Source: Crotophaga sulcirostris
Taxonomy: Eukaryota > Chordata > Aves > Cuculiformes > Crotophagidae
Direction: 5' to 3'
NCBI GenBank assembly: GCA_013397455.1
Contig: VYZB01000015.1
Span: 1,590,586-1,654,585, forward strand
DNA: 64,000 nt
A model generated the notes under the pieces. It made no database searches. It saw only the letters and a list, made by a program, of their open reading frames with translations, and had not been told where the DNA came from. Below are positions 13,501-24,700 of the stretch, one piece after another. Both the position numbers and the translations under genes were made by a program. Each line of letters opens with the position of its first letter. Within the stretch, counting starts at the first letter, position 1.

Positions 13501-16500
13501 TTTAGTTGCTGCAACCGCAGCACAGTTTTAACTAAGCAATCAGATCAGCAGAACTGTTAAAATGTTGGTACAAAATTTGTTGGATTTGCCCCTAAGTGAT
13601 CTGGACTTCACAACTTTCTGTAATTGTTATAATCAGATTGTGACATGAAGTTCCCACTATAACAAATGTTGAATAGGTTTATATATTATCTTAAAGAGTG
13701 TTTTAATAGTTTGGGGTTTTCCTGAAGAAAGAATCACCATTGGCTGGGCCTCAGGCTTCCTCTGTACCCCCAGCTGCTCAATAACAGAAGTGTGAAAGGA
13801 GTTAAGATACCTTATAAAGATTGCTATGTAGGACATGAGCAAAGGTAAGCAGGTTACTTGGAAGGTCTTCTCTTTCCAGTTGGCATCATGCCCAAAATAG
13901 TGGAAATCATCTGAAGATGTTTGGTAGAACTGACAGTCACCCATGCTGTGGGTATCTGTGTATAGGCATGTGCATGCACAGACGCAAAAAGTGTCCTGGC
14001 ATACCATCACACCTGAACTGATCATGTACCTGTTGGCATTTTATGTTCCTCCTTGATCTTCTGTTGATCTTTTGCATCCAACATTTATTATTTTGCTATT
14101 ATTTTATACTAGAAATATGCAATACTCTGAAAGGAAATTGTAGAAGCATCTATTTCAGAATGAGGGTAAGTAATGCTGTCAAAGGAAGACATTAATTGTC
14201 AACAACCTGTATTTCCTGTTTTCAAGGAGAAGGACAATGGATATGTTAGAAAAGAATGAGGCTTTTATTTGCTATCTAATGACTGAGGAACAAACTGCTT
14301 GTGAAAAGTAATCACAGTTTAGGCATTCTGGTCACTACAGACTTTTGAGAACAAAGATGGAGTGACTCCATATGGTGTGACTCATTATTCCAGAGGATGG
14401 ATTCACTTGGCTGCCGTTCTAGAAAACAAAAAATCTCCCATTCTCCATACTGTAAATGCTTAAGTAGCAGTGGATTATGTTCCAGAGTTTTTAAGTTGCA
14501 TCCCTGATCACATTTGAATCATCTCCTGTTAATAAAGCCAGTGATCACTGAAGTAACCAGCCCTTTTTCTGGAGTAGGCTGGCTGCAGTCTGCTCACTGC
14601 GCTAAAGCAGAGGAGCTTTGAATGCCAACACAACACTATGCTTTGCCTTATGAATAAATATAAAACAGCTAAGTCCTGGCAACTCATTGCCAGCAGATAT
14701 GACATAGAAATAACTCAGGCCATCAATTCCAGCACTGGCCTGATCACAGGGTAGAACAAGAAACTGCACTCACTGCAGGATTTCACTGCACTCACTGCAG
14801 GGACTTTGCACCACATGAATTCTTTCTTCAAAACACTTTGATGACAGATTCTCTGACTTCTGCCTCTATTTGTCTCTTCAGCTGCTCACAACTATCCCTT
14901 CCTTAATGCAGGAGGTTCCTGTGCATCCATTCCTTCTAGCCCTGATTTTTAATGCACTCCAGTCAGGGAGAGCTAGGTTAGTTTGGGCAGGTTATACAGG
15001 GACTTTCAGACAACATGGATCGTTTTGTCAGAGGATGTGGGGAGCATTGGTAACAGTAGACTGTGGAAAAGCACATGTGGTCCAGCCACAACCAGTGCTG
15101 TCTCTGTCGTGTGCTGGCCCAGAGTTCCCAAAACGGAATTTAACCCATGGCTTTTATGAGCAAGGACAGGCTTTTTTGAAAATACACTGAGAAGGCAAAG
15201 AAAGGGACAAAAGATTCATGTGCAGTCAGATAAAGTTCGATTACAGCAAGGAAACTAGCACCTCACATACCATCTGGGTGGGTATGTGGGTCGGTGTGCA
15301 CGTTAAAAAAGAAAAATAACAAAAGGGATTAAAGTATCAAACAGTTGAGTTACAGATTCATAAGGGAATAAAGACATGATACTCAGGACTACAAGATATC
15401 ACATTCCAATATTGAAATACTGTTCCACCACTATATTACCTTTAGTACATAATACAGGCCATGTGAACCATCTGAAACCTGGAATAATATTAGTAAGAAC
15501 AGTAAATTCTCCTTCATCTTTTTATTCCCTTAATTCATACATATTTACTCAGGTCTTTTCCAACACAGTTGGTTAGTTGGTGGAACAGCCCACCTTTTTT
15601 TTCAGGGAGAATTAAGTTTTCCCAGGTGATTCAAGCTCAAGGATTTCAAGTCACGTATACAGCTAGTGAGAGTTATGTTTTTAACTTCAAATAAAACAAA
15701 GATCTTCAGGGTTCTTGTTGCGGTTTCTTGGGTTTGTTTGAGTTTTTTTGTTTTGTGGGTCTTTTCGGTCATAGGCCTGATAATGTTACAGAAAACAAAA
15801 CAAAATATTCTTCTTTTGTTAAAATGATTATGTAAATTTCAAAGCATCTTGCAGAAAAAGAATCTCTTTTCTGCCAGTTGCATATATTCATCCATGGGCA
15901 GAACATATCCCTCAGGGAAGGTACATGTTTTCAGTAAGACAAATTTCTTCTGGAGAGAGAAAAAAGAATAAAAGCAGCCAAACTCTGAAGCGACAACTTA
16001 CTACCAGGGAAAATTTGGTTAGAGAATATTTACAATTCAAGATCCCTGGACTGGCTACTGATATGTTGCCCTGACCTGGAAAGGAATGAAATTGGTTTCT
16101 GAAGCATTGCTTACATTCTTTAAAACAGAGGATTCGGGGAGAAGTACAAGTATATTGAAAAAAACCAGGATATACAGTAAACTGGACAGGCAATTATATT
16201 GAAGAAGGTATTGTTACTGCGGTAAAAAGCTAGAAAAGGACATCTCCTTCTTCTGCTCCACCTAGCAGTTTGTGTTTTAGCTTTTAAGAAGTAAAACTGA
16301 TGTCACAATAATAGGAGATGTTCAAAGATTTTAAAGGAAACGGTTGGAAAAACTGAAAGTGAGCTTGAACTTAAGTCCCATTAATCCCCTCACTGAACTG
16401 CTCAACTTCTACCTTACCTGCTAATAGGCAAAACTGATAACTCTAGTTGGTTGTTGGGATTTTTTTTCCCCATGATATAAAAGTGCAAATACATAAAATA

Positions 16501-16593
16501 TAGTCTGGAAATTACACAGTTCCTCATAGGGATTGCATTTTCATGCTTCTGTGAAGTAATCTGGCTACTGGCCAGTCCAGTGTAATAGCAATA
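10541..16593. other. AT-rich unique non-coding DNA
   Basis: No gene or clear transposon seen. Frames of up to 122 codons (13657-14025, minus) show no family motif. The interval holds a small tandem duplication at 14763-14801, listed separately. Confidence 0.55.
14763..14801. repeat. Short tandem duplication, period 22
   Basis: The 17-mer actgcactcactgcagg occurs at 14763-14779 and again, identically, at 14785-14801. This looks like a local replication-slippage duplication with no known function. Confidence 0.9.
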
Positions 16594-16611
16594 CTGATTA
16601 TTAATAATCAG
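16594..16611. repeat. 18-bp perfect palindrome
   Basis: CTGATTATTAATAATCAG is its own reverse complement. It contains overlapping ATTA/TAAT homeodomain-type cores. It could be a dimeric homeodomain site, or chance in AT-rich DNA. Confidence 0.9.
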
Positions 16612-17300
16612 AATCTAAATACAGTGCCAGGTATTCATCCTCTTACCCCAAACATTGAAAAAATATCATTCCCTTATTTCAGAATTGTTTCATCTAATTG
16701 CCAGTTATGTTAATTAAGGCAAAGTGTGGTTATTTTCTTCTGCATGAAAGTCTTTGAAGTACCTCCAGCTTCCTGAAGTCTCTATCTTTATTGTCTTAGT
16801 AGAAGAGCAGCACTTTTAGTTCCAAAATTTTCAGTTATAAAACCAGCAGCACTGTACCTGGAGGCAGACTTACATAAGGATTTAGTAACTGAAAAGTGTG
16901 GGGTGACCCTACATAATGGGATTTTCAATGCTAAGCCCCTTTCCTATCAGATTGTTTCAGCAAGTAGACACTAAAAATGCATATGAGGCATTTAACAGCT
17001 AGTGGAAACAGATATTGCTCTGGTCTTGCTAATACTTTCCATTGACTGTATCATGAGTTTGGACACCTCACCCAATCTTGTTAGACTCCTACTTTTAAAA
17101 AAGTCCTGAACACATTTCAAGACCATCACCTGATGTTAATATGGTGAGAACTCTGGTACCAAGTTAGCTCTGTAAGTCTCTCTCAGTAGCTGTCTGCATC
17201 TTTAGATGGCTAAATACTTCTCAGTCTCAGCATGTTTGAAATGTAGAGCTCTATTACGTAAAAGTGAATTTAGAAATCATTTTATATTGGTTAACATGTC

Positions 17301-17338
17301 TCTTTTTTTCTTTTTTTTTTCTTCCTTTTGGAAGCAAA
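17301..17338. repeat. T-rich low-complexity tract
   Basis: Runs of T broken by single C residues (tctttttttctttttttttt and following). This is ordinary low-complexity sequence, and it inflates the poly-Phe part of an overlapping frame. Confidence 0.9.
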
Positions 17339-18633
17339 TCTCTTTTACTGAAATATATAATAAAGCGAGTGTGTGGGTTCACAGGAAGCACTCCAAGGCA
17401 CCTGCATTCTTATACGCACAGATACCCCCACTGTTAACCATCCTGGCACATTCAGGTATCAAATCAGCCCATGGCTTCTGTATGTTCCAGCACATTTTCA
17501 GGTGTGAGATGCTCGATGAGTTACTGACCTGGTTGCTTTATCTTTCAATTCCAGCCTTTGTTGTTGTCTTGATGAATTGCTCACTTAGTGTCTTGAAAAA
17601 ATAAAGCCATCAATATCCATGATAGTGCCAATGAACTGTGGCAAACTAAAGGATACAGCAGATTAACAATCATTGCATGTCAGAGTCTTATAGGATGATG
17701 ATGATTATTGGCATACGTATTTACCTCTACAAAAAATAATATTGTAAATTATTAGAATAAAGGACAACTTAAATTATACATAGCCTGCTTTATCCTTGGC
17801 AGAGAATTAATAATAACGTTATAGAGAAAAAAAACAAGCTAATTTAATTGTTTGCTACACAAATTCAAGGCAAAATCTAACTTACACTTCACTGTGATAT
17901 TCATAGGGAACATGTATTCTAAGTTACAGTATATTTGTTGTATAATATTATACTTAGATACAACCCTAATTAAAATAAAGTTTGTCCAACTAATGTTTAA
18001 AAAAGATGAAATTAAAGAAAATTCCATGATTTTACTAGTAAGATTATTTCTTTAATTTGGGAATCAATACTATCTGTACCCTAACAGAAGGCTTTTAGAA
18101 GTAGGCACGCAATACAGTACTCTTTAAATCTAAAGAAATTCGCCCCATTGGTGTGATAAATACATTTTTATTTCTGCTGCTGATATGAAGAGGGAAGTTA
18201 TCTTTTTCACCACCTTCCACTTATTCAATTTACAAAAGACATTAAATTGTTCAAAACTCTGTTCATATGGTTGTATGGTCACTTTCCAGTCATACCAAAG
18301 TCTAAACCATGTGTTAGCTCTCTCTTCTGACACAGAGTAATTGGTTGAACCTCCCAACTAAAATTAAATTTAACTTTCTTTTGACGACTCAGGCCTGAAA
18401 GGAAATAACCATACCCATATTTAAAGCTCCTGTTTACCTTTCCCTTTGTCTTCTTAATAGAGTTAATCGTGAGCTTTGTCCTAGCAATATAGATACTAAT
18501 TTTTCTGTCTGGGAAAATCATAGTCTGTGACTCTATAGAAAACACACATAGAAAACGCCACTCTTATTTTTCTATTGTGAGCATCTAAGATAATTTTTTG
18601 TGAATAAATTTCCTTTTTCTCTTTTTCTTTCTA

Positions 18634-18658
18634 ACTTTTATACAAATTGTATAAAAGT
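18634..18658. repeat. 25-bp inverted repeat (12-bp arms)
   Basis: ACTTTTATACAA and TTGTATAAAAGT are exact reverse complements separated by a single A. This could form a cruciform or be a symmetric binding site. No flanking transposon structure is visible. Confidence 0.9.
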
Positions 18659-20130
18659 AATGTCTTTTCTTCTTAGCACAGAGTAGACGAAAAGACATGA
18701 AGGTTGAAATAGCAGTAGGAATATGGAAAAGCTTCTTTATCTCTACAAAGCACGTATGTATGAGGTGACTTCTAGTAAACATGTTAAAAGTTTTTATTAA
18801 GAAATCTGTAACCTGGAGCTTACAAACCCAAAAATACACCCTTAGAATTTACTCCAGGATGATAACTTTCTTCTAAAATTGCTTAATACTAGTGAGATGC
18901 AGTCTCATGCCAGCAATGACCTTGTTGGCACACAGAACTGACGTTGCACTTTCCTGTTCGGCCAAAGTTAAATTTAGTCATAATTTACAGGCACCTATTG
19001 CTCATTCTACCCCAAGTTCCTCCTCCTCTTTTCATTATGCCCTTCAGATCTGCCAGGAGAAAGTGCTAATGCAATTCATTTCCTACCCAGTTTGGTAAAA
19101 AGGATCCAAGTTTTGGGGCATTTAATCTGTTGAAACTGATGTCTGTCTGACTGAACTGGGCTAAGGAACAATTACACAAGCAGTTATGGCAATGGATCTG
19201 GGTTGCAGTTCCTTAACTGTCTAACTGCTGGCTACTGCAGTCCTGATACATGTCAACACATCCCTGATTCTCTGTCATCCCTTTCCCCAGCTCCTCTAGC
19301 TCTGACAGAACTTGTTGAAACTCTTAAATCTGCAGAACACAGCTCAGTGCAGGATCAACCAAAGACCAGAGCTGGTAAAAGGGAAGTGGCAAGAAGTAAC
19401 TAAGAAGGAACATGAGGAATAGGAGGTGAGGTTTCAGGAGGAAGTCAAGTTCTGGGAGCAGCAGAGGCTGCTGGGAGTAGGAATCTCCTCAGCCTGCCTG
19501 GAGGCATCCAGGAGAGCAGAGATGACAGGGCAGAACACCTGTCCCTGCATTCCCTAATCTTGTTGCTGCTATATCAAGGGGTATCTTGGCAATAATTTCA
19601 GGGAGGATAGAACTAGACTCCAAATGAGCAAGAAACATGACATACTTGGAGACAGACATGATGAGGCAGTTGACTATGCCAAAGATGGATTTTGGTGCAG
19701 CTAGAGCTTTTAAATCTGTTTTGCCAGAGATTTCAGCATGGAGTTTAGAAATAAAAGGAGGAAACTCCCACCTGAGGTATTTTTAGCTTTGAACTCCCTT
19801 CTAAAGTTAGGATAGGGGCAGATGTTTTATCTTTTCCCCAGCTGGAGATTCTTGTCCCAGCCCACCTGTCACTGATTGAGTCTGTGAGGCAACTCCCTAC
19901 CTGAGGTCATGCTAACAACCTGCACTATTTGAGCTGATGTCCTTTGTTGTACCTGAAGTGAATTAAGGTGGGCATGTGTTAATAGCCTGAAGAAGATAGG
20001 GTGAGAACCTGCAGTGAACCATAACTGGTATCCCTGCACCTAACAGAAAGCATCTGTCCTCAATCACAGTTCCCTAAACTATTCCCTTTCTCACAAAATG
20101 CAGGAGGAATGTATTATCCCCTCTCTTACT

Positions 20131-20200
20131 CTATAGCGTAATGATTAAAGCCCTCACCACAGACTAGGGAGACAGAGTTTTAATAATTTTCCTGCACAGG
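20131..20200 (+). repeat. Possible ancient tRNA-derived SINE fossil
   Basis: The stretch tagcgtaatgattaaagc resembles a tRNA A-box region (TAGCTCAGTGGTTAGAGC type). It is followed by ccctcaccacagactaggga and gagttttaataatttt, which sits where a B-box (GGTTCAAATCC type) would be expected. The phrase 'tggttagagcactcacctggg' is one I associate with old interspersed repeats of turtles and crocodilians. The B-box is decayed, so this is not a functional tRNA gene. The call is tentative. Confidence 0.4.
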
Positions 20201-21006
20201 GGAATATGCATCCACGTGCTTTGGATGTCAGGATTTCAGAGTACTGAACATTTCAGAGCTGCGTATTTTGTCCTTTCTTTTGCAATGAAATCTAAAGCAG
20301 GGTAGGGAAACCCTCAACATCTAGAGTTTGGTATATCCACCCAGGATGTTAAGTCCTCCCCACCTCTCCAGCAAGCACTCACTGTTTAACTGAAACACAA
20401 GTCTCTTCCTACTGACTATCCTAAAACATGCCCGCAGACAGCGGCTGTTTGACACAGCTCTCTGTCAGAACAAACACCTCATCATCCGCTTGCTGAGATA
20501 AGCACTCAAGCAGAGAAGGAAATTAACTGCAGGATAATGCTGTAACCACAAAATTAAAAGGGATATTATATTGTCTAGTCTCACTTTAAATGAAGAGCAG
20601 AAATTAAGATTTGAGTTGTCTGCTGACTGGATTAGGCTCTGCCAGCCAGCCAGGCAGAACAATCTCTAATTTATATACCTCAAATATGTCTGAAATCTAA
20701 GCTAAAGATGCTCACGTGATGATGCTTTGGCAATTCCAGGGTATGAACAATTGCAAACACTTAGACATGGAAGAAACGTAAGTGATAGAAATGTCAGTAC
20801 TTGTAATAATCAACCTCTACAGTGCTAAGTGACAGCCAAGTAGACACTTCGAGAATATGTATTTTAGGCTTAACAAACTCAAAAGGCACTCAGATACCTG
20901 AATTTACTTTAAATATCAAGGATAAAATCCCCAAAGTAGCCTCTGGCCTAAAGCATGGTTTCACCACCTTAGAGGACAGCAGTTGTACAACAGCTACCCT
21001 CTAGAA
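20201..21006. other. Unique non-coding DNA left of hAT element
   Basis: No gene recognised. A copy of gcatggtttca at 20953-20963 recurs at 21219-21229 on the other side of the hAT element. Otherwise nothing repeat-like is evident. Confidence 0.5.
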
Positions 21007-21211
21007 CAGGGGTGTCAAACTCCCATCTCCCGTCGTTCTCCTGCCCCTGCAGCGTATTGTGTGTCACACACACTGCACTCGTGCCCAGAGCTGGCAGGAG
21101 CATAGGGGAAAGGAGCTCAGCCCTGCTGCCGGGTAGAAACAAGGTGCTGGGCCAGAAAAAACAAGGTGGTGGGATGGATTCGGCCTGCAGGCCGTGGGTT
21201 TGCCACCCCTG
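21007..21211. mobile_element. Non-autonomous hAT-like DNA transposon (~205 bp)
   Basis: The left end is CAGGGGTGTCAAACTC. The right end, reverse-complemented, is CAGGGGTGGCAAACCC, giving terminal inverted repeats that match at 14 of 16 positions. The right end also carries a GGCCTGCAGGCCGTGGGTTT block, the counterpart of the 'ggcccgcgggcc...gtttgacacccctg' end of amniote hAT elements. The 8 bases on the left are CTCTAGAA and on the right ATCTACTG. They share only a TCTA core, so a decayed 8-bp target duplication is possible but unproven. There is no transposase frame. This is a MITE-like element mobilised in trans by a full-length hAT. Confidence 0.75.
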
Positions 21212-21219
21212 ATCTACTG

Positions 21220-21379
21220 CATGGTTTCAGGGAGGACACGAGTAAGGAGCGATCTTGCCTGACAAACTTAATTTCCTTCTATGACAGGGTTACCCACCTA
21301 GTTGACCAAGGAAAACCAGTTGATGTAATACTTCCGGACTTCAGCAAGGCCTTTGAACTGTCTCTCATGGTATCCTCAT
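21220..21379 (+). pseudogene. CR1 reverse-transcriptase remnant
   Basis: Translation in the frame of 21220 gives HGF, SCLTNLISFYDRVTHLVDQ and VDVILPDFSKAFE. This matches the CR1 RT segment ending in the motif A block (VDVVYLDFSKAFD in the family), whose Asp, at 21337-21339, is one of the catalytic metal-binding residues and is retained. The remaining catalytic FADD block is absent from this copy and the frame stops at about 21379. It is a dead relic. Confidence 0.88.
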
Positions 21380-21655
21380 AAGCAAAATGTCCAGCATACA
21401 GCTGGATAAACACATAATTCAGCGAGTGAACAACTGACTGATGGGTCGGGCTCAAAAGGTTATAGTGAATGGGATTACAACAGAGAGCTGGAGAGCAGCC
21501 CTGTGGAGAGGGACCTGGGGGTTCTGGTTGACAGGAAGTTGAACATGAGCCAACAGTGTGCCCTGGCAGCCAAGAGGGCCAACTGTGTCCTGGGGTACAT
21601 CAAGCATAGCATTGCTAGCTAGGGAGGTGATTGTCCCATTGTACTCTGCACTGAT

Positions 21656-21910
21656 GTGGCCCCACCGCGAGTACTGTGTGCAGTTTGGGGTGCCACAGTA
21701 TTAAAAGGACATCAGACTACTGGAGAGTGTCCAGAGGAGGCCATAAAGCTGGTGAAGGGTCTACAGGGGAAATCATATGAGGAGAGGCTGAAGTCACTTG
21801 TTCTGTTCAGCCTGGAGAAGAGGAGACTGAGGGGAGACCTCATAGCCATCTACTGCTTCCTCACAAGGAAAGGAGGAGGAGCTGATGCTGATCTCGCTGA
21901 TGACCAATGA
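21656..21910 (+). pseudogene. CR1 ORF2 C-terminal remnant
   Basis: The frame encodes SYEERLKSLVLFSLEKRRLR followed by GDLIAIYCFL, the conserved ORF2 C-terminal signature of CR1. It also appears, more decayed, in the copy at 1.7 kb. The frame ends at a stop at 21910, just before the 3' UTR. It is not a host gene. Confidence 0.88.
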
Positions 21911-22194
21911 TAGGACTTGAGAATAATAGGAAGATGTGTCAGGGGAGGTTTCGGTTAGATTTTAGGAAGAGGTTCTTCACCCAGAGGGTGGTGCAGCGCC
22001 GGAACAGTTCCCCAGTGAAACAGTCACAGCACCAAGCCTGACAGTATTCCAGAAGCATTTGGACAATGCCCTCAGACACAGGGTGTGAATGTCGGGATTG
22101 TCCTTTGCAGGGATAGGAGTTGGACTCAGTGATCCTTGTGGTTCCTTCCCACTCAGGTCATTCTATGATTCTATGATTCTACAATTCTATGATC

Positions 22195-23439
22195 TGGGAG
22201 ATCTTGTTGGTGCAGTCGATCTCACAGGAGCACTGGTTGCACAGCTCCTGTCTGCCTTGCTCTTTTACACCTTCACATCCAGCATTTGAAGTTGCAGTGA
22301 CCAACACTAATTCAACCCTTCAGATCTTGGGTTGTGTGTGAGTAGCTTGTTTACTAAATCTTCAGTTCTGGCTTACTTTCTGCTGCCAGGAGTTTGGGGC
22401 CTGTTTTCCACCAGCATTCATTAACTTTAAGTTATCATGCAGTGTGCCAAGTTTCCATCAAGCCAGCAAAAACATTCTCAATTCCAAAGCCTGTTTTCCT
22501 GATGGCAGCACTCTACACTGCAGGCTTTCTGAGCTTTCTTGGCCAGAGAAATATGTTTATGCAGTTAAATTTTCCTAAGAAGCTGATGGGAGCATATACA
22601 CTTTAATAAGGCAGAAGATTATAGCAGTCACTGGGGCTATTGCTTTCTAAAATCAAAACAATGTGGGGGAAAACTCCCGAATTTAAAAATACAGCCACAG
22701 AAAAAACAAGCTGTAAACATATATATAGAGAATTCTGGTCAGACATGCCCAAGGCTTCTGGACCTATAAATGCAAATCCTAATCCTAACACTGTGATCTT
22801 GAAATTAGTTTCCTTTTCATGAGAATCAGTGAACCAAACCTCTTCAAGCCTTATTGAGAGATTAAACAGGAATCAGTAGCAATAAACACAGCAAATAAAA
22901 ATCTTGCCTGGCTGAGGACTAGAGATTTATTTTGGCAAACTTCAATGCCTCTCAGTGTATTACGTGAATATGCAGGTATCCAATTCCCACTACAATTGAG
23001 TCCTTAATTCTTGTCCACTGAAGTAAGTAGAGGTGAAGTCATCAATTCATCTGCGTTCTCAGCTTGCCTTGGTCTACAGATCGCAAGGATGTGACTGTAA
23101 TGAATAACTGCATTACTAATACCTGGTTGTTTCATTTGTGAAGGAAAAATTGCTCAGTGGCCATTCAGTGGGATAAGGTAAGTGTTCTAAATAAAGCAGA
23201 ATTTTGTGATTCTTTCTGCTACAAAAAGGAGGTTTAGAAATCCACATCCTGTTTTGAATTACACAGCACACGTAAAGACACATCTATGATTTTGCAAAGG
23301 GAGCTGGATTCTCTTTATCAAGTAGGAAGAACTAAGGTTTGAAATGGTCTCAACAACAGAGTAATGAGAAACGATCAGTGTGACAAAAGATTTTTAAAAA
23401 CCTTCCAAAGGGGATGTAAGGAGTCTAGGAAATCTTATG
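22195..23439. other. Unique non-coding DNA between two CR1 copies
   Basis: No gene or clear repeat. Frames of 60-70 codons on both strands are unremarkable. Confidence 0.55.
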
Positions 23440-24700
23440 TTTGTATTAGGAAAACTGGTAGAAGCTTGTAATAAAAATATCCCATCATCAATCAAAGCGA
23501 TAAACATTTTATAATAGGGAAGAGCAGAGACTACTTTTGCACAAGGAAGTCATCCTTCACAAATTTACCAGAGGTTTTGAAAGTTGCTCAAGAGCAGGCA
23601 AATGTAGGAAATCCAGCAGCAATGAGTGTAGATTTTCAAACAATTTTACAGCAATCATCTCCAAGAAACTAAGCTGGCATTGTAGCATGGAAGATCCCCT
23701 CAAAACTTAAGATCTAATCAAAGTATAGAAACAAAGAGTAGAAATAATAAGCTGATTTTACAGGAAAAGGAATTCACTAGGATCTTTGCTGAGGCTTGTG
23801 TTGTTCAATATTAATAATAAATTATCTAGAAAAGGGAGTAAATTGTATGGTAATGACATTTGCTGATAATTCATGGTTTTAAAAATGAATATTTATGTTA
23901 CTGGATAGGTAATGAGTTGGCAGAGGAAACACAATACTTATAACTGCAGGATCATAAACAAAACCACTTCTAACTATATCTATATAGTGGTTGGCTTTAA
24001 AGTAAATATTCCTACTACAAAAAGAGGTTTTGGAGTTAGTGAATAAGTCTAAAAATGTGTTGTGTGCTCAGTACTGGTTACAAAGGTAAATGGAGAAAGT
24101 CTTAAAATAGAGAACAAAAGCAAGATCATTAATATGCTGCTATTATAAATCTATGACACAGCAATTTTGATTATTATTTGCTGTTCTGATCACATTCATG
24201 TCAAGAGAATACAGTGACAAAAGAACAGGTAGAGAGGCAACAACTGTAATCAAAAGCACATATTTTGCTCCATATCAGTAGAGGTTAAGTAGACTAGAAC
24301 TTGATAGTTACAAAGATAGAAGACTCAAAGGATTAGGTTATAAGTCACTGCTGATAATTGTAAGTGGCACTTTTTTTGTATCGGACACTAGTTTGAAAGC
24401 AGAGGTATGCATTCACTGTGTATAACTAATAAAGTCATAGAATTCACTGTGAAGAATGGTACAGAAGCCAAAATCTGATATGGTTAAAAAGCAGTACAAA
24501 AAATTATAGGAAAACCATGGATCCAGGGCCTCAAATTACAAAGATACAGTTGCTAGTTCATGAAATCTATGGACAGCAGAAGTCTGGAAGAAAAGGCAGA
24601 GGAAGTATCACGGCACAGTTGCCTCTTCCTGAGGCATTCACCATTCTCCCTGGGGGAGAAAAGGCGTTTCATTCTGACCCACTACTGTTATGTGCTTAAT
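23440..24700 (+). mobile_element. Highly decayed ancient CR1-like LINE
   Basis: A long collinear series of faint matches to the sauropsid CR1 ORF2/3' end: aaaactggtagaagcttgta, a caaggaagtcatccttcac block, tatagaaacaaagagtagaa, gatctttgctgaggcttgtg, ttgttcaatattaataataa, then acatttgctgataattca, where the RT box FADD would be (here F-A-D-N at 23859-23870). The order continues with ttaagtagactagaacttga and ends with ctgacccactactgttatg, resembling the 'CTGACCCAGTATGGCTGTTCTTATG' tail of turtle-type CR1. The collinear order supports a single old insertion with all reading frames lost. Boundaries are approximate. Confidence 0.62.

Larger units (their letters stand above)
16612..20130. other. AT-rich unique non-coding DNA
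   Basis: No gene recognised. The 132-codon frame at 17206-17604 is rich in Phe because it crosses a T-rich tract, and it has no family signature. A T/C-rich tract lies at 17301-17338 and a near-perfect palindrome at 18634-18658. Confidence 0.55.
21212..22194 (+). mobile_element. CR1 LINE 3' copy with ORF2 remnants
   Basis: Similarity to CR1 starts directly after the hAT right end and runs to a classic tail of four 8-mers (ATTCTATG, ATTCTATG, ATTCTACA, ATTCTATG) at 22160-22191. The 3' UTR includes ggacaatgccctcagacaca, gttggactcagtgatccttg and gttccttcccactcaggtc, the 'CCTTGTGGGTTCCTTCCAACTCAG' type of avian CR1. The interior is broken: the reverse transcriptase is open only for a short segment, then stops and deletions appear near 21380-21470. 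Part of ORF2 seems to have been deleted between the RT remnant and the ggacctgggggttctggttg block. Confidence 0.93.

Noticed and set aside
13657..14025. 122-codon minus-strand frame
   Set aside because: No recognisable motif. Length is compatible with chance in 64 kb of six-frame translation.
17206..17604. 132-codon plus-strand frame
   Set aside because: It crosses a T-rich tract that yields poly-Phe, has no family motif, and shows no splice or promoter context.
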